Shown: positions 1 through 10,373, counted from the stretch's first letter. The stretch: 64,000 bases of DNA from Xanthomonas sp. DAR 80977 (GCF_041240605.1 NZ_CP162487.1:3913001-3977000), one strand, 5' to 3'. The notes: generated by a model not told the origin, from the sequence alone. Numbers and translations: made by a program.

Positions 1-75
1 GGCGTCGATCAGGACCGGATCGGGAACGGTTTCCACGCGCACGTCTTTGGTGCCGTGATAGGTGAGGGCTTGCAT
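1..75 (-). CDS. Zinc-dependent alcohol dehydrogenase, N-terminal fragment
   Basis: Only the first 25 codons lie in the window; the gene continues beyond base 1. The peptide begins MQALTYHGTKDVRVETVPDP, which is the usual opening of zinc-dependent medium-chain alcohol dehydrogenases of the glutathione-dependent formaldehyde dehydrogenase type. A purine-rich ribosome-binding stretch (GGACACCTCC on the coding strand) lies just upstream of the ATG. The family oxidises or reduces alcohols and aldehydes with NAD(P) in the cytoplasm. The zinc ligands and Rossmann motif are outside the window, so the substrate cannot be judged. The family call rests on the N-terminus alone. Confidence 0.7.
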   Translation of the reverse strand, partial: MQALTYHGTKDVRVETVPDPVLIDA

Positions 76-196
76 CGGGGAGGTGTCCTGTTTGCGACGG
101 CGTGGCACGCAGTGTGGGCGCAGGCGCCGTGCAACCCGGGTGACCATGCCGTGAGCCCAGCGTGGCGGTGCCATGCAAATGCGTTCAGCGCGGCAT

Positions 197-421
197 TCAG
201 GGAGGCAGCATGCAGGCGTCGATCGCGTTGCTGGCGAGCATCGCCGCCAGCGCCTGGCGCGCCTGCGCGCGATCGCACGGGGCAGCCGCATCCAGCAGTT
301 CCTGCGCGAGCGCGCTGAACTGCGGCCAGAATTCGGCCGGATGCTGCAGATGCGCGGTCCACTCCGGCAGCATCTGCGCCAGATGCGCCAGCGCCGCCTG
401 GGTCTGCGCGTGCGTGTTCAT
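197..421 (-). CDS. Small conserved-looking protein translationally coupled to the glucan synthase
   Basis: A 74-residue protein whose ATG overlaps the stop of the glucan synthase gene in an ATGA arrangement (bases 418-421), so it is probably translated by the same ribosomes. It begins MNTHAQTQAALAHLAQMLPE and has a helical, Ala/Gln/Leu-rich composition with three Trp/Phe-containing turns in the middle. There is no signal peptide, membrane segment or metal motif. I do not recognise the family. The four-base overlap and clean stop argue that it is real, and the position suggests a link to cyclic glucan synthesis, but that is inference. Confidence 0.6.
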   Translation of the reverse strand: MNTHAQTQAALAHLAQMLPEWTAHLQHPAEFWPQFSALAQELLDAAAPCDRAQARQALAAMLASNAIDACMLPP

Positions 422-3400
422 GCCGGCGCGCGCGGTGGCCGCCATTGCACGCGATGGGTCTTGCCGTCGTCGACCAGCGCGATGCGCGCATCGTCCTGGC
501 GCACGCCGTCCACGAACAGGCCGCTGCCGTCGTCGGCATCCGCGCCGACCTCCGCAGGATCGGCAAGCGATTGCAGCAGTTCGATGTGGTAGCTGCTGCC
601 GCCATGGCGGTAATGCAGCTCGCAGCGCGCCCAGTCGGCCGGCAGGCACGGCCGCAGCTGCAGGCTGTCGCCCTCGCGCTGCAGGCCCAGCAGCGATTCG
701 ACCAGCAGCCGGTACATCCAGCCCGCCGAGCCGGTGTACCAGGTCCAGCCGCCGCGTCCCACGTGCGGCGCCACGCCATAGACGTCGGCGGCGAGCACGT
801 AGGGTTCGACCTTGTAGCGCTCGCTGGCCGCCGCATCCAGGCTGTGCCGGATCGGGTTGATCATCCGCGCCAGTTCCCAGGCGCGTTCGCCGTCGCCGAG
901 GCGGGCGAAGGCCATTGCCGCCCACACCGCCGCATGCGTGTACTGGCCGCCGTTCTCGCGCACGCCCGGCACGTAGCCGCGGATGTAGCCGGGATCGTGC
1001 TCGATGCGGTCGAACGGCGGCTCCAGCAACTGGATCAGGCCGGCATCGCGCTTGACCAGGTGCCGGTCCAGCGCGGCCATCGCCTGCCGCGCACGCGCCG
1101 GCGCGGCGGCGCCGGACAGCACCGACCAGCTCTGCGAGATCGAGTCGATGCGGCATTCGGCGTTGTCCGCCGAGCCCAGCGCGGTGCCGTCGTCGAACCA
1201 GGCGCGGCGGTACCAGTCGCCATCCCAGGCATGCGCTTCGAGATTGCCGCGCAAGGCATGCGCCGCCGCGTCGCACTCGTCGGCGAACGCGCCGTCGTCG
1301 CGGCTGCGCGCCAGCGCCGCGAACTGCTGCAGCACATGGAACAGGAAGAAGCCCAGCCACACGCTCTCGCCCTTGCCGCCCTCGCCCACCCGGTTCATGC
1401 CGTCGTTCCAGTCGCCAGTGCCGATCAGCGGCAGGCCGCGTTCGCCGAGCAGGTCCATGCCGCGGCGCAGCGCCTGCACGCAGTGCGCATACAGCGGCGC
1501 GCGCTGGTTCGACGGCGCCGGCAGGTCGTAGTACGACTCCTCGTCGGCGCCGACGCTGCGGCCTTCGATGTAGCGCACGTCCTCGTCGAGCACGCTGCGG
1601 TCGCCGGTGACCTGCAGGTAGCGGCACGCCGCCAGCGGCAGCCACAGGTAGTCGTCCGAGCAGCGCGTGCGCACGCCGCGGTCCTGCGGCGGATGCCACC
1701 AGTGCAGCACGTCGCCCTGCGGGAACTGGTGCGCGGCGCTGGCCAGCAGATGCTCGCGCGCCAGCGCCGGAGTGGCGTGGACCAGCGCCATCATGTCCTG
1801 CAGCTGGTCGCGGAAACCGAACGCGCCGCCGGACTGGTAGTAGCCGCTGCGCGCCAGGTAGCGGCAGGCCAGAGTCTGGTACGGCAGCCAGCCGTTGACC
1901 AGCAGGTCCACGCTCGGATCGGGGGTCTTCACCTGCAGGCCGCCGAGCAACTGGCGCCAGTGGATGCGCACCGCATCCAGCGCGTCGTGCGCGGCGTCGC
2001 GGCCGCGCATGCGCCGCGCCAGTTCCACCGCGGCATCGCGGTCCTTGCCCGCGCCGAGCCGGAACACGGTCTCGCACTCGGCGCCGGCGGCCAGGCCCAG
2101 CGGCACCTGGATCGCCGCGCACGGATCCAGCCCGGCGCCCAGGCGCCCGGACAGGCGTTCGCGGCGCAGCGCCTGCGGGTCGGCCATGTCGCCGTTGCGG
2201 CCGAGGAACTCGGTGCGATCGCCGCTGCAGCTGCGCGCGGCCGCGTCCACGTCGAAGAACGCGGTGCGCGCGGAGAACTCGGCGTTGTACGGATTGCACG
2301 CCAGCAGCGCGCCATGCGCGCCGTCCTGTTCGGTGACCACGTGCATCTGCGACTTCACCCGCAGGTCGCCCAGCACCCATTCCACATAGCCGGTCGCCGA
2401 CAGGCGCCGGCTGCGCCCGGACAGGTTGCGCAGCTTCAGCACCGAGAACTTCACTGCCTCGTGCAGCGCCACGTACACCCACAGCTCGCTGGCGATGCCG
2501 TCGTGCACGTGCTCGTAGACGCTGTAGCCGAAGCCGTGGCGGGTGCGGTACTCGCCTTCGCCGCGGCGCGGCAGCGCCTGCGGCGACCAGACCCGGCCGC
2601 TGTCCTCGTCGCGCAGGTAGAACGCTTCGCCGCAGGCGTCGCCGACCGGGTCGTTGTGCCACGGCGACAGGCGGAACTCGTGCGCGTTCTCGAACCAGGT
2701 GTAGCCGGCGGCGCTTTCGCTGAGCACCGTGCCCAGCTGCGCATTGGCCAGCACGTTGGACCACGGCGCCGGGGTCGGCGCGCCCTCGCGCAGCGTCACC
2801 AGGTATTCGCGGCCGTCGGCGGCGAAGGCGCCGGTGCCGTTGTCGAACAGCACCTCGGCCTGCGCCGGCGCGAACGGCCACGGATCCTCGTGCGCATCGC
2901 CGGCCGCGTGCGCGAGCGGTGCCAGCGCCTGCGCGTGCTCGCGTGCCTCGGCCAGCGCGGCGGCCGGCAGCGGCACCAGCTCGGCCACGCCGCGCGGCGG
3001 CGGCAGGTGCCGGCCGATCTGCGCGGCCAGGGTGCCGCGCTGGTCGCTGACGATGACCCGCGCCACCACCTGCAGCAGGATGCGGTCTTCCTGCGAGATG
3101 TTCTGCACCGGGCGCACGAAGATGCCGCCGGGGCGCTCCAGCACGCTGGCATCCGGATCGGCCGCGATCATGCCCAGGATCTGCTCCTGCAGTTGCTGCC
3201 GGTAGCCGCTCTGGCTCTCGTTCCAGATCACCAGGTCCGCATGCAGGCCCTTGAGCCGCCAGTACGCATGCGCCTGCACCATCTGCCGGACCAGTTCGAT
3301 GTTGTCGGCATCGCCGATCTGCAGCAGCGCGATCGGCAGGTCGCCGGAGATCGCATGGCCCCACAGCCCGGACTGGCCGCGCCGGTTCTGCAGCAGCAGT

Positions 3401-6400
3401 TCGCTGTCGGCGCGCAGCGCCGGATGCACGTACACCATCAACCCGGCCAGGCGCTCGTACAGCTGCGCGTCGGCCTGCGAGGCGTTGATCTGGCGACGCA
3501 CCACCTGGCTGTGGGTCCAGGCCAGGTCGAACACGCGGTCGGCCAGGCGCCGGTCGCGGTACTTGTCGATCAGCGCCGCGCACGCGGCGCGGTCGCCGCC
3601 CACGCCGTAGACCATGTCGATCATCGCGGTCTGCTCCGGCGCCAGCACGATCCGGCAGCGGATCGCGACCACCGGGTCGAGCACCGAGCCGGCGGTATCG
3701 GAAAGAACCGCGTCCTCGCGTAGCGCACGCGGACTGCGCGCGCTGTTGCCGCGGCCGAGGAAGCGCGCGCGGTCGGTCTCGTAGGAAATCGCGCCGATGT
3801 GCGCGTCGTGCACCGCCACCAGGTGGAACATCCACGGCGCGACCTCGTCGTGCGCCCGCGTGCGCCGCGTGCACAGCAGCGCCTGCTTGTCGCGGGCGAT
3901 CTCGGTCTGCACGAACAGGTTGCTGAAGGCCGGATGCAGTTCGTCGGCGATCGCCGGCGCCAGCACCACTTCGGCATAGGTGGTGATCTCGATGGTGCGC
4001 GGGTGGCGCGAGCGGTTGCTGACCCGCAGGCGGCGCAGCTCGATGTCGTCCTCGGCGGAGATCGCCACTTCCAGGTGCGTGTCGAAGCCGCGCTTGCGCC
4101 CGCGGAACTCGGCCTTGGCGTCGGAGAAGATCGCCTCGTACTGGTCCACCGCCACCGCGGTGGGCTGGTAGGCGGCCGACCAGTAGTCGCCGCTGTCCAC
4201 GTCGCGCAGGTAGCAGAAGCTGCCCCAATGGTCGCGGGTGGCGTCTTCGCGCCAGCGGGTGATGGCCATGTCGCGCATGCGGCTGTAGCCGCCGCCGGCG
4301 CTGGTCAGCAGGCCGTGGTAGCGGCCGTTGGAGAGCAGTTGCACCGCCGGCCGCGACGCGCCGGGATCGCGGAACACGCGCAGCTGGGTCTCGTCCTCGC
4401 GCGCGTCCTGGGCGCCGCGCGCGGCGCCGTCCGCTTCCTGCGGATGGAACACGCCCACGCGCGGAATCCGCTCCTGCAGCAGCAGCAAGGTGGCCTGGAA
4501 CTCGGCATCGGCGGCGAAGCGCTTCTGCATCGGCTGCTCGCGCAGCAGGTGGTCCAGCGCCAGCAGGCCCATGCCCTGGTGATGCGCCATGTACGAGCGG
4601 ATCAGCGCGTGGTCCTGGCCCGGCGGCACCCGGCTGGGGGTGTAGTCGATCGCCTCGTGCAGGCCGAAACGGCCGCCGAAGCCGGCCTCGGTGAGCCGTT
4701 GCAGGTTGGCGCAGGCCGCTTCCGGGGCCACCATCAGCGCCATCATGCTGGCGTACGGCGCGATCACCAGGTCCTCGCCGAGGCCGCGCTTGAGGCCCAG
4801 CCCGGGCACGCCGAATGCGCGGTACTGGTAGTTCATCCGCGCATCGACCGCGTTGTAGCCGGACTCGGACACGCCCCACGGCAGCGCATGCCGCGCGCCG
4901 TGCGCGATCTGCGCGTTGACCGCATGCACCGCGGTCTGGTCGAGCAAGGTGTCGGCATAGCTGGGCATCACCAGCTGCGGCATCAGGTATTCGAACATCG
5001 AGCCGCTCCACGACAGCAGCGTCGCTTCGCCGTCGACCTCGGTGAGCTGGCGGCCGAGCGCGAACCAGCTTTCCTGCGGCAGCTGGCCCTGGGCGATGGC
5101 GACGAAGCTGCACAGCCGCGCTTCGGAGGCCAGCAGGTCGTAATAGCCCTGGTCCAGGCGCCGCTCGTCGACGTTGTAGCCGATCGCCAGCAGGCGCCGC
5201 GCCGGATCGTAGAGGAAGCCGTATTCCATCAGCGACAGCTGCCCGGCGATGTGCGCCAGGCGCTCGAGCTGGTGGATGCGCGCCCGCGCGCGCTCGGCGG
5301 CCTCGGCGTCGCGGGTCTGCGCCGCAAGCTCGCGCAACGTCGGCAATGGCGACTCGGTGGCGGGGATGCACGCGTCGTCGCGCTCGGCCAGCGTGGCCCA
5401 CGGCGCGAAGGCATGCAGCTCCTGCTGCGCGGTGCTGCACGCCTCCAGCAGCGCCTGCGGCCAGTGCGGCGCCAGTGCGTCGGCGGACCGCTCCGCGCTG
5501 GGCAGCGGCGGCGGCCAGCGCTCGGCGATCACCGCCGCCTGCACGGCCAGCGCGCACAGCGCCTGCCAGGCCTGCGCCAGCGTCTGCGGCGGGGCCGCAC
5601 GCAATGCTTCCAGGCGCTGCTCGACGTCCTGCAACACCGGTTGCAGCGCGGCCACCTCGGGGTGGCTGTCGTGCGCGGTCTCGCGCAGCACGCCGAGCGT
5701 GTCGGCCAGCCCGTCGAAGGTCGCGACCGCCAGCAACGGCGCATCGCACAGCGCCAGCAGGCCCTGGCGCAGGGTCAGCAGATGCCCGGCCAGGTTGCCG
5801 CTGTCCACCGTCGACAGGTAGGTCGGCGGCAGCGCCTGCAAGGTCTCGGTGTCGTACCAGTTGTAGAAATGGCCGCGGTGGCGCGGCAGCGTCTCCATCG
5901 TCGCCAGGGTCAGCCGGGTGCGTTCGATCACCCCGCCCGGCTGCAGGTAGCCCAGGTCGTAGGCGGCCAGGTTGCCGAGCAGGGCCAGGCCGATATTGGT
6001 CGGCGAGGTGCGCCGCGCCACCACCAGCTGCGGATGCTCCTGCACGTTGTCCGGCGGCAGCCAATGGTCCTGCGCGCGCATGTGCACTTCGAAGAACGCC
6101 CAGGTGCGGCGCGACAGCCGGCCGAGGAAGGCGCGCTGCGGCGGCGCCAGCTGTGCGCGGCGCGGCGCGTCGGCATGGCCCATCCACGCCATCAGCGCCG
6201 GGGCCACGCTCCACAGTGCCAGGATCGGCGCGGCGACCCACAGCGTATGCGGCTGCCGCCAGGCCAGCAGGCCCAGCAGCGCCAGCGCGAACAGCGCCGC
6301 CGGCGCCATCCCGCCCAGCTCGGCCGCATTGCCGCGGCCGAGGCTGCGCGCCACGTCGCCGGACGCATGCCATTGCAGCAGGCGGCGCCGGCTGACCAGC

Positions 6401-9189
6401 ATGCGCCACAGCGTGCGCACGATCGCCGACGCGGCATAGCCCGCCTCGTACGGCAGGCAGGCCAGCGCCAGCAGCGCGCGCTGCAACTGCGTCGCCCAGG
6501 CCTTGCCCAGCGTGCCCAGGTGCATGCGCCAGGCCATGTCCACCGGCTTGGCGACCACGTCGTGCAGCGCCGGCACCACGATCGGCAGCACGAACAGGCC
6601 CAGCAGCCAGGCGGTCCACGCCGCCGGCCGCGGCAGCCACAGCCAGCCGGTCGCCAGCAACGCGGTGGCGGCGATCGGCACCAGGCTGCGGCGCAGGTTG
6701 TCCAGCAGCTTGCCGCGCGACAGCGCCGAGAGCGGATTGCGCCGGTAGCGGCCGGCGGCGTCGGGCACCCACGGCAGCAGCCATGGCAACAGCTGCCAGT
6801 CGCCGCGGATCCAGCGCGCGCGGCGCTTCACGTCGGTCGCGTAGCGCGCCGGATAGTCCTCGAACAGGCGCACGTCGCTGACCAGGCCGGCGCGCGCGTA
6901 GCAGCCTTCCAGCAGGTCGTGGCTGAGGATGCGGTTGTCCGGCAGGCGGCCGTCGAGCGCCTGCTCGAACGCATCCACGTCGTAGATGCCCTTGCCGACG
7001 AACGAGCCTTCGCCGAACAGGTCCTGGTACACGTCGGACACGGTGCGCGTGTACGGGTCGATGCCCGGCTCGCTGCCGAACAGGCGCGCGTAGCGGGTGA
7101 TGCGGTGGCCGCTCATGCTGCTGCCCACGCTCGGCTGCAGGATGCCGTAGCCGCGGGTCACCCGGCCCAGCGCCGGATCGATGCGCGCGCGGTTCAGCGG
7201 ATGCGCCAGGGTCGCGACGAACTCGCGTGCCGCATCGCGCGGCAGCCGCGTGTCCGCGTCCAGGGTGATCACGTAGCGCACCTGGGCCAGCAGCGCGGTA
7301 CTGCCGATCACCGCACTGAAATCGGCGTCGGCGGCCCCGCCGCGCAACAGCCGGTTCAGCGCCGCCAGCTTGCCGCGCTTGCGTTCGTGGCCGATCCAGG
7401 CGCGTTCGCCGGCGCTCCACAGCCGCGGGCGGTGCAACAGGAAGAACCGGTCGCCGCTTTCCGGCGCATAGCGCTGGTTGAGCCGCACGATGTGCTGCGC
7501 CGCATGCGCGAGCAGCGCCGCGTCGCCGGGCAGCGTGGCCTGGGCGGCGTCCAGGAAATCGGTCAGCAGCGCGAAATGCAGCTGCGCATCGCGATTGGCC
7601 AGGAACCGCACTTCCAGCGCCTCGGCCAGTTCGTCGATCGTGGCCGCGTCGCTGAGCATGCTCGGCACCACCACCAGGGTGCGCGCGCCGGCCGGAATGC
7701 CCTTGGAAAAATCCATCCGCGGCAGCGTGCGCGGCGCCACCAGCAGCGTCGCCGCCCAGTTGACCAGCGCCACGCCCAGTTCGCTGAACACCAGTCCGCC
7801 GAGCAGCGCGGTGCTCGCCCACAGCCATGCCGGCACAGTGGCCAGCGCCTGCAACTGGCCCAGCAACGTCCAGCTGCCGAATCCGGCGATGGCCGCGATC
7901 GGCAGCAGATACGCCGGCAACGGCAGCGTGCGCCGCGCCACGGACGGCCGGCGCCGCGCGCGCGGCAATGCGGCGATCGCCGCCGGCAGGTCGCGCTGGC
8001 CGTCGTCGACCAGGTAGTAGCCGACATGGCGGCGGTCGTCCACGCTCGCCGCTTGCGCCAGCTGCAGCACGCACGCGGCCACCGCGTCCTCGCTGGCGCC
8101 GCTGCGCCGCGCCAACAGCTCGACGCTGTGCCGGTAGCTGTCGCGGGTCTGGAAGTCCATCTGCGCATAGGTGCCATGCGGATCGCGGCGCAGGTGCGCT
8201 TCGACCGCGCTCAGCTCCTCGACGAAATCGCGCCAGTCCAGCGTCGCCAGCAAACGCAGGCTGGCGATGCTGTTGCTGATCGAGACCTGGTCGGCGGCCT
8301 GCTGCTGGCTTTCCGCATGCACCATGTCGTCGATGCGCTGGCCGCCGTCGGCCAGCCACTGCTCGACCCAGGTCACCGGCATCGCCAGCACCCCGCCGCG
8401 CCCGTGCAGGCCGCGCACCAGTTCGGCGACGAACGCGCCGGACAGCGGCGGCTGCGAGCGCGCCATGTCCGCGACCACCAGCACCACGCTCTTGGGATCC
8501 TGCACGGCGGTGGTATTGAGCCGGTCGGCCCAGTCGCTGGCCAGGCGGTGGTCGATGCCGTCGCGCATCACCCGCGCCGCGACCCGGCGCAGGTTTTCCA
8601 GCAGGCCCAGGCGCAGCATGATCGGGATCGCCCACAGCTCGCCCAGCTTCAGCGGCGTCACCGTCTGGTACGCGGCGATGAAGCGGCTGGCGATGTCGGC
8701 GTCGATGCGGCCGTCGCCGTGGGCGATGGCGTCCATCGACAAGGCATACACGCGCGGCAACCCGGCCGAGGCGCCTTGCGCCAGCGCCGGCAGCTGGCGG
8801 CTGTAGCCGGCCGGCAGATGCCGCCGCGCGATCAGGATCTGTTCTTCGACCAGGTAGAAATTGTCCAGCAGCCATTCGCCGGCGGGCGTGACGCGGATGT
8901 CGTCGCGGACCATCGCCGCGAGCATCGCCAGGGCGTCGCGCAGCACGTCCTCGTTCTGTTTCAGCCGCGCCAGCAACACCTCGGGGCTGCGCCCGGCATG
9001 CACCCGGTGGGTCCGCGCCAGGGCTTCGCCGTGCGCAGCCATCTGTTCGGCGCTGAGCAGTTGCGCGCGCAGCGGCTCTTCGGCCAGCGGCCGCGTGCGG
9101 CCATGACGCAGGAAACGCGCGCGCATGCCGGAGAGGCCACGCCGATAGGGAAGTAGCCGTCTACGCAACGCACGCCAGGGGGACGCCAT
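418..9189 (-). CDS. ndvB: Cyclic beta-1,2-glucan synthase (NdvB/ChvB type)
   Basis: A very large inner-membrane enzyme (about 2,920 residues; family members are about 2,800-2,900). It builds cyclic beta-1,2-glucan from UDP-glucose for export to the periplasm, where it serves in osmotic adaptation and plant interaction. The order seen is an N-terminal soluble region, hydrophobic segments near residues 390-460, and a GT84 glucosyltransferase core with the acidic motif DADTRLPRD and the loop GYGILQPSVGSSM. Further hydrophobic segments near 780-1000 follow, then a glucoamylase-like region (NWYDTETL), and a C-terminal GH94 phosphorylase-like half with DWNDGMNRVG and YTWYTGSAGW-like motifs. The chosen ATG at 9189 starts MASPWRALRRRLLPYRRG; an in-frame upstream start at 9273 also exists and neither has a strong ribosome-binding site. 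The stop overlaps the small downstream gene. Confidence 0.93.
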   Translation of the reverse strand: MASPWRALRRRLLPYRRGLSGMRARFLRHGRTRPLAEEPLRAQLLSAEQMAAHGEALARTHRVHAGRSPEVLLARLKQNEDVLRDALAMLAAMVRDDIRVTPAGEWLLDNFYLVEEQILIARRHLPAGYSRQLPALAQGASAGLPRVYALSMDAIAHGDGRIDADIASRFIAAYQTVTPLKLGELWAIPIMLRLGLLENLRRVAARVMRDGIDHRLASDWADRLNTTAVQDPKSVVLVVADMARSQPPLSGAFVAELVRGLHGRGGVLAMPVTWVEQWLADGGQRIDDMVHAESQQQAADQVSISNSIASLRLLATLDWRDFVEELSAVEAHLRRDPHGTYAQMDFQTRDSYRHSVELLARRSGASEDAVAACVLQLAQAASVDDRRHVGYYLVDDGQRDLPAAIAALPRARRRPSVARRTLPLPAYLLPIAAIAGFGSWTLLGQLQALATVPAWLWASTALLGGLVFSELGVALVNWAATLLVAPRTLPRMDFSKGIPAGARTLVVVPSMLSDAATIDELAEALEVRFLANRDAQLHFALLTDFLDAAQATLPGDAALLAHAAQHIVRLNQRYAPESGDRFFLLHRPRLWSAGERAWIGHERKRGKLAALNRLLRGGAADADFSAVIGSTALLAQVRYVITLDADTRLPRDAAREFVATLAHPLNRARIDPALGRVTRGYGILQPSVGSSMSGHRITRYARLFGSEPGIDPYTRTVSDVYQDLFGEGSFVGKGIYDVDAFEQALDGRLPDNRILSHDLLEGCYARAGLVSDVRLFEDYPARYATDVKRRARWIRGDWQLLPWLLPWVPDAAGRYRRNPLSALSRGKLLDNLRRSLVPIAATALLATGWLWLPRPAAWTAWLLGLFVLPIVVPALHDVVAKPVDMAWRMHLGTLGKAWATQLQRALLALACLPYEAGYAASAIVRTLWRMLVSRRRLLQWHASGDVARSLGRGNAAELGGMAPAALFALALLGLLAWRQPHTLWVAAPILALWSVAPALMAWMGHADAPRRAQLAPPQRAFLGRLSRRTWAFFEVHMRAQDHWLPPDNVQEHPQLVVARRTSPTNIGLALLGNLAAYDLGYLQPGGVIERTRLTLATMETLPRHRGHFYNWYDTETLQALPPTYLSTVDSGNLAGHLLTLRQGLLALCDAPLLAVATFDGLADTLGVLRETAHDSHPEVAALQPVLQDVEQRLEALRAAPPQTLAQAWQALCALAVQAAVIAERWPPPLPSAERSADALAPHWPQALLEACSTAQQELHAFAPWATLAERDDACIPATESPLPTLRELAAQTRDAEAAERARARIHQLERLAHIAGQLSLMEYGFLYDPARRLLAIGYNVDERRLDQGYYDLLASEARLCSFVAIAQGQLPQESWFALGRQLTEVDGEATLLSWSGSMFEYLMPQLVMPSYADTLLDQTAVHAVNAQIAHGARHALPWGVSESGYNAVDARMNYQYRAFGVPGLGLKRGLGEDLVIAPYASMMALMVAPEAACANLQRLTEAGFGGRFGLHEAIDYTPSRVPPGQDHALIRSYMAHHQGMGLLALDHLLREQPMQKRFAADAEFQATLLLLQERIPRVGVFHPQEADGAARGAQDAREDETQLRVFRDPGASRPAVQLLSNGRYHGLLTSAGGGYSRMRDMAITRWREDATRDHWGSFCYLRDVDSGDYWSAAYQPTAVAVDQYEAIFSDAKAEFRGRKRGFDTHLEVAISAEDDIELRRLRVSNRSRHPRTIEITTYAEVVLAPAIADELHPAFSNLFVQTEIARDKQALLCTRRTRAHDEVAPWMFHLVAVHDAHIGAISYETDRARFLGRGNSARSPRALREDAVLSDTAGSVLDPVVAIRCRIVLAPEQTAMIDMVYGVGGDRAACAALIDKYRDRRLADRVFDLAWTHSQVVRRQINASQADAQLYERLAGLMVYVHPALRADSELLLQNRRGQSGLWGHAISGDLPIALLQIGDADNIELVRQMVQAHAYWRLKGLHADLVIWNESQSGYRQQLQEQILGMIAADPDASVLERPGGIFVRPVQNISQEDRILLQVVARVIVSDQRGTLAAQIGRHLPPPRGVAELVPLPAAALAEAREHAQALAPLAHAAGDAHEDPWPFAPAQAEVLFDNGTGAFAADGREYLVTLREGAPTPAPWSNVLANAQLGTVLSESAAGYTWFENAHEFRLSPWHNDPVGDACGEAFYLRDEDSGRVWSPQALPRRGEGEYRTRHGFGYSVYEHVHDGIASELWVYVALHEAVKFSVLKLRNLSGRSRRLSATGYVEWVLGDLRVKSQMHVVTEQDGAHGALLACNPYNAEFSARTAFFDVDAAARSCSGDRTEFLGRNGDMADPQALRRERLSGRLGAGLDPCAAIQVPLGLAAGAECETVFRLGAGKDRDAAVELARRMRGRDAAHDALDAVRIHWRQLLGGLQVKTPDPSVDLLVNGWLPYQTLACRYLARSGYYQSGGAFGFRDQLQDMMALVHATPALAREHLLASAAHQFPQGDVLHWWHPPQDRGVRTRCSDDYLWLPLAACRYLQVTGDRSVLDEDVRYIEGRSVGADEESYYDLPAPSNQRAPLYAHCVQALRRGMDLLGERGLPLIGTGDWNDGMNRVGEGGKGESVWLGFFLFHVLQQFAALARSRDDGAFADECDAAAHALRGNLEAHAWDGDWYRRAWFDDGTALGSADNAECRIDSISQSWSVLSGAAAPARARQAMAALDRHLVKRDAGLIQLLEPPFDRIEHDPGYIRGYVPGVRENGGQYTHAAVWAAMAFARLGDGERAWELARMINPIRHSLDAAASERYKVEPYVLAADVYGVAPHVGRGGWTWYTGSAGWMYRLLVESLLGLQREGDSLQLRPCLPADWARCELHYRHGGSSYHIELLQSLADPAEVGADADDGSGLFVDGVRQDDARIALVDDGKTHRVQWRPPRAPA

Positions 9190-9559
9190 GATGATCCAGA
9201 GGGGCCACAGAGCCCGCTTGGCTCCAGGCTTAGCAGTCGCGGGCAGCGCCGGGCGTGAATGCGCGCGCCGCACTGCAGGCCATTGCGCATCGGCATGACG
9301 ACGTTGCGCGCGCCGCAGCCGCGCTGCGGTTGACGCTGCGGCCGGCGCGCAACGCGCCGGCGGCGTTCAGGCGCCGATGCAGGCAGCAGCGCCAGAGGGC
9401 GCATTGCAGCGTCAGTGCGGCGCGATTGCGCAGATTACGGAAGCTGCGAAGCAAGCCGTACCGTCGACGCGAAGGCGAAATGGCGCCACGCACGACCGCG
9501 TTGCGCATGCCCCTCACCGCGACGCCGGCAGCGGACGACAGCGACCGCGCCCGACGGTC
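9190..9559. other. Intergenic stretch without recognised gene
   Basis: About 370 bases between the glucan synthase start and the end of the FadR-type regulator. I see no coding sequence with a believable start and composition, and no clear hairpin. The promoter of the glucan synthase gene should be here, but I cannot place it. Confidence 0.4.
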
Positions 9560-10303
9560 TCAGATCCGCGTGGTGGCCAGGAAGCGCTCGCGGTCCTGCT
9601 GGGTGCGGCGGCGGATCTCGGCCAGGGCCTGGCTTTCGGTGGCTTCCAGCATCGATTCGAACAGGCGCTGGAAGTGATTGCGCATCGCGTTGCGCGAGGC
9701 CGCCGGATCGCGCGTCTTCAGCGCCTCCAGGATCGCGGCGTGTTCGTCGGTGCGGGTCGCATCGTCCTGGTGGCAGACGTGCGCGTACACCTGGCGCACC
9801 CGCGGCAGTTCGTTGCGCATGCGCCAGATCAGGTGGATGCAGTATTCCACCACCGGGTTGCCGGACAGGCGCGCGATGGCCAGGTGGAAGCGGCGGTCGT
9901 ATTCGCCGGCCATTTCCTCGGTGGTGGCCGGGTCGGACATCGCCGTGACCAGGGTCTGCAATTCCTCGATGTCGGCATCGGTCAGGCGCCCGGCGGCCAG
10001 CGCCGCGGCTTCGGCCTCGATCACCGTGCGCGCGGCGGTCAGGTCGAACGCGGTGACGTCGGGCAGCGCGCCCTGCGCATCGATCGGGCGCGGCCGCACG
10101 TACACGCCCGAGCCGGTCTTGATCGCGATCCAGCCCTGCGCCTCCAGCGCGATCTCGGCCTCGCGGATGGTCACCCGGCTGACCCCGAAACGCTCGGCCA
10201 GATCGCGCTCGCCCGGGAGCCGCGAACCGGTCGGGAATTCCCCCGATTCGATCAGCGACAGGATCTTCGCGGCGATGGACTGGTAGAGGCGGCTTTCGGA
10301 CAT
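9560..10303 (-). CDS. GntR-family transcriptional regulator, FadR subfamily
   Basis: A 247-residue DNA-binding protein. The N-terminal winged helix (residues 1-70) shows the GntR signature GSRLPGERDLAERFGVSRVT and GWIAIKTGSGVYVRP. The C-terminal part (about 85-235) is an all-helical FCD ligand-binding domain with the metal-binding type helix EYDRRFHLAIA and a later IHLIW-RNELPRV stretch. FadR-type regulators usually respond to organic or uronic acids. The gene lies downstream of the TonB receptor gene on the same strand, after a strong terminator, next to the alginate lyase operon. Control of that operon, perhaps by KDG or a related uronate, is the natural inference. The start at 10303 (MSESRLYQSI) fits family alignments better than the upstream GTG at 10333. 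Confidence 0.88.
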   Translation of the reverse strand: MSESRLYQSIAAKILSLIESGEFPTGSRLPGERDLAERFGVSRVTIREAEIALEAQGWIAIKTGSGVYVRPRPIDAQGALPDVTAFDLTAARTVIEAEAAALAAGRLTDADIEELQTLVTAMSDPATTEEMAGEYDRRFHLAIARLSGNPVVEYCIHLIWRMRNELPRVRQVYAHVCHQDDATRTDEHAAILEALKTRDPAASRNAMRNHFQRLFESMLEATESQALAEIRRRTQQDRERFLATTRI

Positions 10304-10373
10304 CGAGCTAGGGACCCATCTGGTGGTTTCCACAGCGGCGCCGGGACGACGCGCCGGTGCCCGCTGCGGCTCG

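Noticed and set aside
197-8875. A 2,892-codon open frame on the minus strand, and frames of 1,000 to 1,785 codons on the plus strand across 445-9156.
   Set aside because: They are shadows of the glucan synthase gene in very GC-rich DNA. They are rich in Arg, Gly, Ala and Gln, with no domain pattern. Only the last 74 codons of the minus frame are kept, as a separate gene.
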